Source: Pseudonocardia sp. DSM 110487
GTDB lineage: Bacteria > Actinomycetota > Actinomycetes > Mycobacteriales > Pseudonocardiaceae
Reading direction: 5' to 3'
DNA: 64,000 nt
NCBI RefSeq assembly: GCF_019468565.1
Contig: NZ_CP080521.1
Span: 8,060,001-8,124,000, forward strand
Made by a program: the position numbers and the translations under genes. The notes beneath the pieces are model-generated. The model saw only the letters and a program-made list of their open reading frames with translations, was not told where the DNA came from and did not search any database. Of this stretch, positions 16,927 through 24,807 are shown piece after piece. Position 1 is the first letter of the stretch. Each line of letters opens with the position of its first letter.

Positions 16927-17987
16927 GTGCCCGAGCGCACCGCGACGAGCCGGGGCATGTCGCGGGCGGCCTCGACCATGAACCACGCGGGCAGCGCGCC
17001 GCCGTCCTCGCCCTCGGCGATCACGAGCTGTGCGATCTCCAACGAGATCTCCGCCAGCTCGACCAGCAGCGACTTCGCCCGGAACGCGAACCGCGTCGCG
17101 GCGGGCGACGCGAAGCGCTTCTCGGCCGGGAGCTCCTTCACGAGCCGCGCTCGGAAGGTCTCCGCCAGGAAGAAGAGGAGATCACGATCGGACGGATCGG
17201 CGGGCCAGCGCGCGTCGCCCTTCACGATCGCCTCGAAGTCGAACGCGTGCCGGGCGGCCTTGCGATAGGCGCAGAACGCCGCCGCGTGACTCTTCGTCAG
17301 GGTGGCGTACGCCATGAGCGCGATGTTGTCCTCGGTGATCCCGTCGCCGCAGGACGTGAGCACATCGGAGAACATGTGCCACGACCGCGGCGTCGAGAAC
17401 GGCTCCTCGGTCTTCGGCGGCGCGGTCCAGAGATGGTCGGGCCGCTGCGTGAGGTACTCCACGACCCACGGGTGGATTCCGTTGGTCACCGCCCAGGCGA
17501 GCCAGTCCGTCGGCGACGCGATCAGATGGATGTGCACGAGCCGGTTCACCAGCGCGGATGCCATGGGGCGCGCCAGTGCCTGATCCGTGGCGCGGTTGCC
17601 GGCTCCGATGACGACCGAGCCGGCCGGGAGTTCGTAGGAACCGATCCTGCGGTCCAGGATCAACGAGTAGAACGCCTTCTGCACGTCCGGGGACGCCGCG
17701 TTCAGCTCATCCAGGAAAAGGCAGTACGGCCGGTCTCTCGCGATCTGTTCCGGTGGGCAGAACCGGCTGCGCCCGTCGATGATCTGCGGAACGCCGATGA
17801 GGTCCTCCGGTGCCAGCTGGGTGCCGAGCAGCGAGACGCACTCGAGCCCCAGCGATGCCGCGAACTGCCGGACCATCGACGACTTGCCGATGCCCGGCGC
17901 CCCCCACAGGAAGACCGGGCGCACGACAGCCACGGTCAGCAGTACCTCCGGCAACGCGGCCGGGGTGACGGTGCGGACGGGCTGCAC
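16923..17987 (-). CDS. MoxR-type AAA+ ATPase (354 aa)
   Basis: MoxR-like ATPase with Walker A GAPGIGKS, Walker B LFLDELNAA, and sensor motif GAGNRATD. The C-terminal lid domain precedes the overlap with the VWA gene. The GTG at 17987 is chosen because GGGAAGG lies 8 bases upstream; an in-frame ATG at 18035 would add 16 basic, poorly conserved residues. ATP hydrolysis by such rings drives remodelling of a target together with the VWA partner. The pair forms a two-gene operon; neither end shows a clear operator. Confidence 0.9.
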   Translation of the reverse strand: MQPVRTVTPAALPEVLLTVAVVRPVFLWGAPGIGKSSMVRQFAASLGLECVSLLGTQLAPEDLIGVPQIIDGRSRFCPPEQIARDRPYCLFLDELNAASPDVQKAFYSLILDRRIGSYELPAGSVVIGAGNRATDQALARPMASALVNRLVHIHLIASPTDWLAWAVTNGIHPWVVEYLTQRPDHLWTAPPKTEEPFSTPRSWHMFSDVLTSCGDGITEDNIALMAYATLTKSHAAAFCAYRKAARHAFDFEAIVKGDARWPADPSDRDLLFFLAETFRARLVKELPAEKRFASPAATRFAFRAKSLLVELAEISLEIAQLVIAEGEDGGALPAWFMVEAARDMPRLVAVRSGT

Positions 17988-18169
17988 GCTGGGAACCTTC
18001 CCGTGTCGATGGTGGCGGCGACCATCATGGATCATGGCTGCCGCCCGCCGCCTCGGATTTGTCGCCGCGCCGGTTCGATTGCGGCTCCATCCGCCACCGG
18101 GAACAGTGGTCCGCGCGCACCCGTTGAGCAGGGTCAGGGTGTGAGATCTGCTTCGAGGAGGCGAACACG

Positions 18170-18682
18170 ATGGCGACCGAGCGCGCGATCCTGGCGGGCG
18201 GCTGCTTCTGGGGAGCGCAGGAACTCCTGCGTGCACGACCGGGCGTCCTCTCCACCCGCGTCGGCTACTCCGGCGGCGACACGCCGAACGCCACCTACCG
18301 CAACCACGGTGACCACGCCGAGGCCGTCGAGATCGACTTCGACCCCGACGTCATCACCTACCGCGAGATCCTGGAGTTCTTCTTCCAGATCCACGACCCG
18401 ACCACAAAGGACCGCCAGGGCAACGACGTCGGGCGCAGCTACCGGTCGGCGATCTTCTACACGAGCGACGAGCAGGAGCGCGTCGCCCGCGACACGATCG
18501 CCGACGTCGAGGCGTCCGGCCTGTGGCCCGGCAAGGTCGTCACGGAGGTGGAGCCCGCGGGCGACTTCTGGGAGGCGGAGGAGGAGCACCAGGACTACCT
18601 CCAGAAGCACCCCTACGGCTACACCTGCCACTACGTGCGGCCGGGTTGGGTGCTCCCGCGGCGGGCGGCGTCCGAGGTCTGA
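18170..18682 (+). CDS. msrA: Peptide-methionine (S)-S-oxide reductase MsrA (170 aa)
   Basis: Reduces the S-epimer of methionine sulfoxide in proteins, using thioredoxin. The catalytic Cys12 lies in GCFWG, and the family landmarks VGYSGG, NPTYxxHxxHAEAV (here NATYRNHGDHAEAV) and the second conserved block FxxxHDPT are present. The resolving cysteine may be that in YTCHYVRPG. Length is normal. AGGAGG precedes the ATG. The 3' end overlaps the convergent EamA gene by 52 bp. Confidence 0.96.
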   Translation: MATERAILAGGCFWGAQELLRARPGVLSTRVGYSGGDTPNATYRNHGDHAEAVEIDFDPDVITYREILEFFFQIHDPTTKDRQGNDVGRSYRSAIFYTSDEQERVARDTIADVEASGLWPGKVVTEVEPAGDFWEAEEEHQDYLQKHPYGYTCHYVRPGWVLPRRAASEV

Positions 18683-19542
18683 GCCGGCTCCGCGGTGCCG
18701 GGCCGGGCGCCTGCGCGCTCGGCCCCGACACCGGCCGCGACCACGAGAGCGATCCCGGCGACGGCCCACCAGCCGGGTAGCTGGCCCAGCACGAACACGC
18801 CGACCACGAGCGCGATCGCCGGTTCGAGGGCCATCAGCACGCCGAACGCGGCGGTGGTCAGCCTGCGCAGCGCGAGGACCTCGAGGCTGAAGGGCACCAC
18901 GGGCAGCAGGATCGCAAGGCCGAGCCCGAGCAGGAGCACGTCGCCGGTGAGGTGTCCGATCACATCGGCCCCACCGGACACACCGACCACCGCGGTCGCC
19001 GCCAGCCCGGCCACGGGCATCGACACGGCCAGCCCGCGCAGCCCGGCCACCTCGTCGCCGACCCGCTGGGTGAGCAGGATGTACGCGGCCCAGCACGCGG
19101 CCGCGGCCAGCGCGTACGCCACGCCGACCGGATCGGTGCCGCCGTGCCAGGGCTCGGTCAGCAGGACGACGCCCGCCGCCGCGACCACCGCCCATGCCCT
19201 CGCCCGCCCCCGGCCGCGGGCCACCGCGACGCCGAGCGGGCCGAGGAACTCCAGCGCGCTGGCCGCGCCGAGCGGTATGCGGGCGACCGCGGCCATGAAG
19301 AACAGGGTGAGCCCGGCCGTCACGATCCCGAGCAGGACGGCGGCGACCAGCCCTCGCCTGCTGAACGCGGACGGCCGCGGCCGCACCAGTACCAGCAGGA
19401 TCAGCCCGGCCCACGCCAGCCGCAGCCATGCCGTGCCCTCGGTGCCGAGCCGGCCGATCAGCCCGACGGACACGGCGAGTCCGAGCTGGACGCAGATCAT
19501 CGCGAGGACCGCGAGCGCGGCGCCGGTGCGGGACGGGGTCAT
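18631..19542 (-). CDS. EamA/RhtA-type drug/metabolite exporter (303 aa)
   Basis: Ten predicted transmembrane helices in two EamA repeats, as in RhtA-type threonine/homoserine exporters. The ATG at 19542 is chosen over an upstream in-frame GTG because it starts immediately before the first helix region (MTPSRTGAALA). It is divergent from a LysR regulator at 19615 with 72 bp between starts, the classic exporter/LysR arrangement, so export of an amino acid or similar metabolite under LysR control is inferred. Confidence 0.88.
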   Translation of the reverse strand: MTPSRTGAALAVLAMICVQLGLAVSVGLIGRLGTEGTAWLRLAWAGLILLVLVRPRPSAFSRRGLVAAVLLGIVTAGLTLFFMAAVARIPLGAASALEFLGPLGVAVARGRGRARAWAVVAAAGVVLLTEPWHGGTDPVGVAYALAAAACWAAYILLTQRVGDEVAGLRGLAVSMPVAGLAATAVVGVSGGADVIGHLTGDVLLLGLGLAILLPVVPFSLEVLALRRLTTAAFGVLMALEPAIALVVGVFVLGQLPGWWAVAGIALVVAAGVGAERAGARPGTAEPAQTSDAARRGSTQPGRT

Positions 19543-19614
19543 GACTCCAGTCAAGGCGACCCACACCGTTCGTGTCCACGTGACTTTCCTGCACATATCG
19601 TTCAGGATTCATGA

Positions 19615-20499
19615 ATGGAAACGCGTCGCCTCGACTTCCTCGTGGAGCTCGCCCGGCTCGGCTCGATGCGTGAGGTCGCCGAGGTGCTCGGTGTCACGAC
19701 CTCGACGGTGTCGCAGCAGATCGCCGCGCTCGCGCAGGAGGTGGGAGCGCCGCTCGTCGAACCGGTCGGGCGGCGGGTCCGCCTGACGCCCGCCGGGCGC
19801 CGGCTCGCCGACCACGGCGTCACGATCCTCGCCGCGGTCGAGGCCGCCCGGCGTGACCTCGATCCGGACGCGGAACCGGCCGGCACGATCCGGGTCGCCG
19901 GGTTCGCGACCGCCATCCGCCGATCACTGCTGCCGCTGCTCCCCGACCTGGCCGCGTCGCACCCGCAGGTGCGGCTGGTGTGCGCCGAGCACGAGCCCGC
20001 GGAGTCGCTCGCGATGCTGGCCGACGACGCCGTCGACCTCGCCCTGCTCTACGACTACGACCTGGCCCCGCGCACGTTCGACCAGCGGGTGGAGGTCACC
20101 CCGCTGTGGAGCGTGCCGTGGGGCCTCGGCGTACCCGGCCACGACCCGGACCCACCCGGCGGCGCGGTGGCCGTGTTCCGCCGGTACGCCGGCCACGACT
20201 GGATCGTGAACTCGCGCAACACCGCCGACGAGGAGGCCGTGGCGGTACTGGCCGCGCTGGCGGGCTTCACACCACGGCTGTCCCATCGCGCCGACAGCCT
20301 CGACCTGGTGGACGACCTCATCGCGGGCGGGCTCGGGGTGGGCATGCTCCCCGAGCATCGGGCCACCCGGCCGGAGGTCCGGGTGCTCCCGCTCCGCGAA
20401 CCCGCGCTCCGGCTGCGAGCACACGCCGTCGTGGCGCGGGGGCGCGCGACGTGGGCGCCGCTCGCGCTCGTCCTCGCGCGGCTGACCGGCGCGTCCTGA
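19615..20499 (+). CDS. LysR-family transcriptional regulator (294 aa)
   Basis: The N-terminal winged HTH is at residues 5-62 (EVAEVLGVTTSTVSQQIAAL), and the effector-binding domain of periplasmic-binding fold occupies the rest. It probably controls the divergent EamA exporter. The imperfect dyad TTCAGGATTCATGAA (19601-19615) just before the start resembles a LysR box, although its T-to-A spacing differs slightly from the T-N11-A consensus. An ATG four bases upstream (19611) is out of frame. Confidence 0.92.
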   Translation: METRRLDFLVELARLGSMREVAEVLGVTTSTVSQQIAALAQEVGAPLVEPVGRRVRLTPAGRRLADHGVTILAAVEAARRDLDPDAEPAGTIRVAGFATAIRRSLLPLLPDLAASHPQVRLVCAEHEPAESLAMLADDAVDLALLYDYDLAPRTFDQRVEVTPLWSVPWGLGVPGHDPDPPGGAVAVFRRYAGHDWIVNSRNTADEEAVAVLAALAGFTPRLSHRADSLDLVDDLIAGGLGVGMLPEHRATRPEVRVLPLREPALRLRAHAVVARGRATWAPLALVLARLTGAS

Positions 20500-20508
20500 C
20501 CCAGGAGA

Positions 20509-20524
20509 GCGTTCCGCGGAACGC
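20509..20524. terminator. Perfect 16-bp palindrome between convergent genes
   Basis: GCGTTCCGCGGAACGC is perfectly self-complementary and sits between the LysR stop (20499) and the end of the reductase gene (20557). The location suggests a bidirectional terminator, although there is no loop or U-tract, so a protein-binding site is also possible. Confidence 0.45.
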
Positions 20525-20556
20525 GACGGGCTCATCGATCGAGGTCGGAGCTCAGC

Positions 20557-21186
20557 TCAGGGGCGCTGGTAATGGAGTGCGACCGCTCCGGATGACGGAA
20601 AGGCCGTCGCGGTGGCGAGTTGCCATTTCGATGCGTAGTCGTCAGGGAGCACTCGACGCCCGCCGCCCAGGGTCGACGGCACCACGGTCAAGTAGAGGTC
20701 ATCGATCAGATCGGCCCGCAGCAGGGTTTGAATGATGCTGGCGCTGTTCAGGACGAGGATGTCCCGCCCGGGTCGGCTCTTGAGCGCACCGACCTCGGTT
20801 TCGACATCGCGCGAGATCCGCGCATTGGTCCACTCCGACTTCTCCAGGTCTTCCTGCTCCAGGGTCGTCGAGAAGACGACCTTCTCCACCGTGGCGAGCC
20901 AGTTCCCGAGATCACGAGTGCGGGCTGAGCTGCTCTGATCGTTCGTGATCGCCGGCCACACGGACGTGAAGCCCTCCCAGTTCGTCCGGCCCAGGATCGC
21001 GGTACTAACGCCCCGCCAGATCCCCTCGTAGTAGATCTCGCTATGACTGCTCGCGATGTGCTCCATTGCCCAGCTCATGTCATCGTCGGGTCCGACACCA
21101 CTGTATCCGTCCATTGACACGGTGACCTCGGCGCCAACCCTGCGACCGACTCGAGCGGGCACGATTTCAGGCATTCGATTCTCCAT
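20557..21186 (-). CDS. Dihydrofolate reductase / RibD C-terminal-domain family protein (209 aa)
   Basis: RibD_C-type NADPH-binding fold: the N-terminal VSMDGYSG strand-turn (residues 22-30), GRTNWEGF near 65, DILVLNSASIIQTLL (helix-turn typical of the family), and LGGGRRVLPDD before the C-terminus. These stand-alone proteins are NADPH-dependent reductases of unknown substrate, frequently induced by TetR-like regulators. Base composition is visibly less GC-rich than its neighbours, hinting at acquisition. The start could be 21186 or the ATG four codons later (21174). A 17-bp dyad at 21265-21281 may be its operator. Confidence 0.8.
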   Translation of the reverse strand: MENRMPEIVPARVGRRVGAEVTVSMDGYSGVGPDDDMSWAMEHIASSHSEIYYEGIWRGVSTAILGRTNWEGFTSVWPAITNDQSSSARTRDLGNWLATVEKVVFSTTLEQEDLEKSEWTNARISRDVETEVGALKSRPGRDILVLNSASIIQTLLRADLIDDLYLTVVPSTLGGGRRVLPDDYASKWQLATATAFPSSGAVALHYQRP

Positions 21187-21264
21187 CCGTGATCGACGAT
21201 CGTGAGCATGCAGCAGTCATTGCGATGGAGTCCGACAGCAGATCGACCGGAATCGCATTGACCG

Positions 21265-21281
21265 ACTAGTTGATCACTAGT
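21265..21281. promoter_or_regulatory. ACTAGT-N5-ACTAGT dyad upstream of the DHFR-family gene
   Basis: Two self-complementary ACTAGT half-sites separated by TGATC form a 17-bp dyad. An overlapping 8-bp direct repeat ACTAGTTG (21265 and 21276) has an 11-bp period. It lies about 80 bp upstream of the minus-strand start at 21186. It is AT-rich for this genome and looks like a TetR/MarR operator, but no such regulator gene is adjacent. The surrounding 21187-21476 contains no supported gene. Confidence 0.45.
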
Positions 21282-21476
21282 TGGGAGCGTAGGAGCGGTC
21301 GACGCCACGGGCGCCCGTGCCGGGCACGTGGTCGCCACCTGATCGACACGTACCCAACCCGCGCCCTACATGATCAAGTCGACACCGTGCGTCCGACCGA
21401 CGCGGCGAAGACCGATGACGTCGACCTGATCACGCACGAGATCGAGCGCGGAACGCTGTCGCGGTCGCGCCGTCGG

Positions 21477-22946
21477 TCACACCAGCTTCTCCAGCGTCGC
21501 CCGTGCACCGATCTCATAGAGCGAGTCGAGGTGCCGGCGGTAAACGCTGGTGAACCGCTCGTCGTCGATCAGGTCGCCGAACACCTCGCGGTCGGCGAGG
21601 AATGCCAGCCGGTCGTCGCGCTGGCGTCGCGCGGCGTCCGTGAGCCGGCCGGCGAGGCGGTCGACGACCTCGATCGGCTGCCCGTTCTCGTCGACGCCCT
21701 CCGCGTAGCGGGCCCAGCTCGCGACCACGGCCGCGGACCGGGTGATGTCGCCGCCGTGGGCCAGGTTGTGCCGGATCACCGGCAGCAGCCACTTCGGGAT
21801 GCGGTCGGAGCTCTCGGCGCACAGCCGCGCGACGGTGTCGCGGACGTGTGCGTTGGAGAACCGCGCGATCAGGTTCGGCTTGTAGTCCCCGAGGTCGACC
21901 CCCGGGACCGGTTCGAGCGTGGGGGTTGCTTCGCGGTCCATGTAGGCGAGCAGGAAGTTCGCGAACAGGGGGTCCTGGCACGCGTCGTGCACGAGCCGGT
22001 AGCCGGCGAGGTACCCGAAGTAGCACAGCGCCTGGTGGCTGGCGTTGAGCAGCCGCAGCTTCATCAGCTCGTAGGGCTCGACGTCGGCGACCACCTGCAC
22101 GCCCACGTCCTCGAACGGGGGGCGGCCGAGTGGGAACCGGTCCTCGAGCACCCACTGGGTGAACGGCTCGCAGACGACCGGCCAGCGGTCCTCCACACCG
22201 AACCGCCTGTCGATCTCGGCGCGGTCGTCGTCGGTGGTGACCGGCGTGATGCGGTCGACCATGCAGTTGGGGAACGCGACGTTGTCCCGCACCCACGTGC
22301 CGAGCTCGGGATCGCGCAGCGTCGCGAACGCACCGAAGCTCTTGCGCGCCGCGTCCCCGTTGCCCTGGATGTTGTCGCAGGACAGCACCGTGAAGGCCGG
22401 TAGGCCGCGCTCGCGGCGCCGGACCAGCCCTTCGATGATGAGCCCGAAGGTGGTCCGCGGCGCCGCGCCGGGCTGCAGGTCGTGCACGACGTCGGGGTTG
22501 GTGGCGTCGAACTCGCCGGTGACGGCGTTGAAGTTGTAGCCGCCCTCGGTGACGGTCAGCGAGACGATCCGCGTGCCCTCGTCCGCCAGCTTCTCGATCA
22601 CCGCGTCCGGGTCGTCCGGCGCGAAGAGGTAGTCCACGATCGATCCGACGACCCGCGGCTCGAACGTCCCGTCCGCGTGCTTGATCACCAGCGTGTAGAG
22701 GTGGTCCTGCGCCTCGAGCGCGTCCTTCATCCTCCGGTCGCCGGGCAGCACGCCGACGCCGCAGATGCCCCAGTCCAGCGCCTTGCCCTCGTTCATCAGG
22801 CGATCGAGGTACATCGCCTGATGGGCGCGGTGGAACGCACCGACGCCGAAGTGGACGATCCCGGCGCGGACGGCCGTGCGGTCGTACGACGGGACCGCGA
22901 CGGCCGGATCGAATGACGACAGCGTCGTCGCGCCGAGGGCGGTCAC
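21477..22946 (-). CDS. Mannitol 2-dehydrogenase-family polyol dehydrogenase (489 aa)
   Basis: Long-chain, zinc-independent polyol dehydrogenase oxidising mannitol, arabinitol or a similar polyol to a ketose with NAD+. The N-terminal Rossmann motif is GVGAFHRAH. The catalytic set of the Pseudomonas fluorescens enzyme is present: Asn192 (SCDNIQGNG), Asp231 (DRITP), Lys296, Asn301 and His304 in MKLRLLNASH. Length is typical. The start is the GTG at 22946. It is divergent from the epimerase/kinase operon (140 bp between starts) with a palindrome at 23012-23023. Exact substrate cannot be assigned from sequence. Confidence 0.93.
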   Translation of the reverse strand: MTALGATTLSSFDPAVAVPSYDRTAVRAGIVHFGVGAFHRAHQAMYLDRLMNEGKALDWGICGVGVLPGDRRMKDALEAQDHLYTLVIKHADGTFEPRVVGSIVDYLFAPDDPDAVIEKLADEGTRIVSLTVTEGGYNFNAVTGEFDATNPDVVHDLQPGAAPRTTFGLIIEGLVRRRERGLPAFTVLSCDNIQGNGDAARKSFGAFATLRDPELGTWVRDNVAFPNCMVDRITPVTTDDDRAEIDRRFGVEDRWPVVCEPFTQWVLEDRFPLGRPPFEDVGVQVVADVEPYELMKLRLLNASHQALCYFGYLAGYRLVHDACQDPLFANFLLAYMDREATPTLEPVPGVDLGDYKPNLIARFSNAHVRDTVARLCAESSDRIPKWLLPVIRHNLAHGGDITRSAAVVASWARYAEGVDENGQPIEVVDRLAGRLTDAARRQRDDRLAFLADREVFGDLIDDERFTSVYRRHLDSLYEIGARATLEKLV

Positions 22947-23011
22947 AGGCCTGGATTGTTGGCCTGCGCCATCCCGCGGTCAAGGAATCTCGTCAAACTG
23001 TGCACGGGTGT

Positions 23012-23023
23012 GCTCATATGAGC
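23012..23023. promoter_or_regulatory. 12-bp palindrome GCTCATATGAGC in the polyol divergent promoter
   Basis: A perfect palindrome located centrally between the dehydrogenase (start 22946) and the epimerase (start 23087). It fits a shared operator for a DeoR/SorC/GntR-type repressor, but none is encoded next to it. It is not the operator found upstream of the lacI-like gene at 11763. Confidence 0.5.
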
Positions 23024-23086
23024 GTCGAGGAGATCGTCTCGCTGGTCACCTGCGCGCTCGCCGCCTGATTTGAAAGGATCTCCCCT

Positions 23087-23953
23087 GTGACCAACCCGAT
23101 CGGCGTGCACGCACTGGTATGGGTCGGCGGCACCGGGCCGGCCGATGTGAGCGAGGCGGTGGCCCGCACCAAGGCGGCCGGCTACGACCTGCTGGAGCTC
23201 TCGCTCCACGACGCGAAGCAGCTCGACACGGCGGCCGCACGAGCCGAGCTCGGGGCCGCGGGACTCGGCATCGCGTGCTCGCGCGGGCTCGCGTTCGACG
23301 CCGACGTCTCGAGCACCGATCCCGCGGTCGTCGACCGCGGCGCGCAGCTGCTCGCCGACTCGCTGACGACCACCCGCGAGCTCGGCGGGACGATCCTCAC
23401 CGGGGCGCTCTACAGCGCGCTCGGCAAGTACTCCGCTCCCCTGTCCGAGGGCGGCCGGGCCAACGTGGTGCGGGTGCTGCGCGAGTTGGCCGCCGAGGCC
23501 GCGGGCCACGGCATGACGCTCGGGCTGGAGATCTGCAACCGCTACGAGACCAACGTGATCAACACGGCCCACGACGCGCTGCGGCTCGCCGACGACATCA
23601 GCGCCGACAACGTCATGATCCACCTGGACACCTACCACATGAACATCGAGGAGGACGACCTCGTCCGCCCGGTGTACGAGGTGGGCGACCGGCTCGGCTA
23701 CGTGCACATCGGCGAGAACCACCGCGGCTACCTCGGCTCCGGCCACCTCGACTTCGGCGCGTTCTTCCACGCGCTCGCCGACGTCGAGTACACCGGCCCG
23801 ATCACGTTCGAGTCGTTCTCCTCCGCCGTGGTCTCGCCGGGCCTGTCGAGCGACCTGGCGGTGTGGCGGAACCTGTGGTCCGACGGGGCCGACCTCGCCG
23901 CCCACGCCCGGTCGTTCATCGCGGGGCAGCTCGCGGCCGGCCGACCCCGGTGA
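23087..23953 (+). CDS. Ketose 3-epimerase (tagatose/psicose epimerase-like sugar isomerase) (288 aa)
   Basis: TIM-barrel AP-endonuclease-2 family protein with the four metal ligands of D-tagatose/D-psicose 3-epimerases: Glu148 (LGLEIC), Asp181 (HLDTYHMNIEE), His207 (YVHIGENHRG) and Glu242 (ITFESF). The spacing matches that group. It would interconvert ketoses at C3. GAAAGGA lies upstream of the GTG start. It is translationally coupled to the kinase gene (GTGA overlap at 23950). Together with the divergent polyol dehydrogenase it suggests oxidation of a polyol, epimerisation, then phosphorylation. Confidence 0.88.
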   Translation: MTNPIGVHALVWVGGTGPADVSEAVARTKAAGYDLLELSLHDAKQLDTAAARAELGAAGLGIACSRGLAFDADVSSTDPAVVDRGAQLLADSLTTTRELGGTILTGALYSALGKYSAPLSEGGRANVVRVLRELAAEAAGHGMTLGLEICNRYETNVINTAHDALRLADDISADNVMIHLDTYHMNIEEDDLVRPVYEVGDRLGYVHIGENHRGYLGSGHLDFGAFFHALADVEYTGPITFESFSSAVVSPGLSSDLAVWRNLWSDGADLAAHARSFIAGQLAAGRPR

Positions 23954-24591
23954 CGCTCTCCGATCTCGTCGTACGGGCCGCCGCGCTCGCTTCCGGCCCG
24001 GGCCGAGCCGTCCTCGGAATCACCGGCAGCCCTGGCGCCGGCAAGTCGACGCTGGTCGAGGCGCTCCTGCGCGAGCTGGACCCCGGGCGGGTGGCGCACG
24101 TCCCGATGGACGGGTTCCACCTCGCCGACGTCGCGCTGCGCGCAATCGGGCGCCTGGACGCGAAGGGTGCCCCCGACACGTTCGACGTCGGCGGCTACGT
24201 CGCCCTGCTGCGCCGGATCCGGGCCGACGCGGAGGATGTGATCTACGCGCCGGCCTTCGAGCGGGACCTGGAGCAACCGCTCGCAGGCGCGATCGCGATC
24301 CCCCGCGCCGCCCGCCTCGTGCTCACCGAGGGCAACTACCTGCTCGTCGAGTCGGGCCGCTGGCCGGAGGTGGCGGCACAGCTCGACGAGGTGTGGTTCT
24401 GCGACCCGCGCCCCGACGTGCGCCTCGACCAGCTGATCGCAAGGCACGTCGCGTTCGGCAAGGAACCGGACACGGCGCGGGCGTGGGTGGCCGCGGTGGA
24501 CGAGCCGAACGCGCGGCTGGTCGAGGCCACGCGGTCCCGCGCCGACCTGGTGGTTCCCGCTCCCGTGCTGGAGGCGCTCCCGACCTGCTAG
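23950..24591 (+). CDS. P-loop sugar/nucleoside kinase, FrcK/pantothenate-kinase-like (213 aa)
   Basis: Phosphoribulokinase/uridine-kinase-fold protein with Walker A GSPGAGKST at residues 26-34, then VPMDGFHLAD (substrate-binding Asp) and an LVEALL helix. The DTFDVGGYVALLRRI and LVLTEGNYLL segments are typical of the 'nucleoside/nucleotide kinase' group that includes FrcK of rhizobial fructose loci. The GTG at 23950 overlaps the epimerase stop by 4 bp. It likely phosphorylates the ketose produced by the epimerase; substrate is inferred from context. Confidence 0.85.
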   Translation: MTLSDLVVRAAALASGPGRAVLGITGSPGAGKSTLVEALLRELDPGRVAHVPMDGFHLADVALRAIGRLDAKGAPDTFDVGGYVALLRRIRADAEDVIYAPAFERDLEQPLAGAIAIPRAARLVLTEGNYLLVESGRWPEVAAQLDEVWFCDPRPDVRLDQLIARHVAFGKEPDTARAWVAAVDEPNARLVEATRSRADLVVPAPVLEALPTC

Positions 24592-24599
24592 ACGCCGCC

Positions 24600-24770
24600 G
24601 TGCTGCGAGCAGGACTGGCCCGTGGTCGGCTGATGCTCCTCGGGCCAGCCTTCGTCGCGGCGATCGCTTACGTCGACCCGGGCAGGTCGTGCTGTCGTTC
24701 GGGATCCCGTTCGCGCCTGGTGCCGCTGGTCATGCTCACCCGGCGCCGCGGGCGGGTGAAGCGCCGGTGA
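24600..24770 (+). pseudogene. Remnant of an Nramp-type Mn2+/H+ transporter (mntH), internally deleted and frameshifted
   Basis: One frame encodes RLMLLGPAFVAAIAYVDPG (24627-24683), matching the N-terminal first-helix signature of Nramp transporters. It runs directly into GQVVLSFGIPFA in a second frame (from 24680), then LVPLVMLTRRRGR back in the first frame (to 24770), which matches a late helix of the same family. So roughly 300 central residues are gone and the junction is frameshifted by one extra base near 24716. The gene cannot work. It lies 9 bp after the kinase stop. Confidence 0.7.
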
Positions 24771-24807
24771 AGCAGCCGTGAGACGGCCGGTTCGCAGAGT
24801 GGACGCC

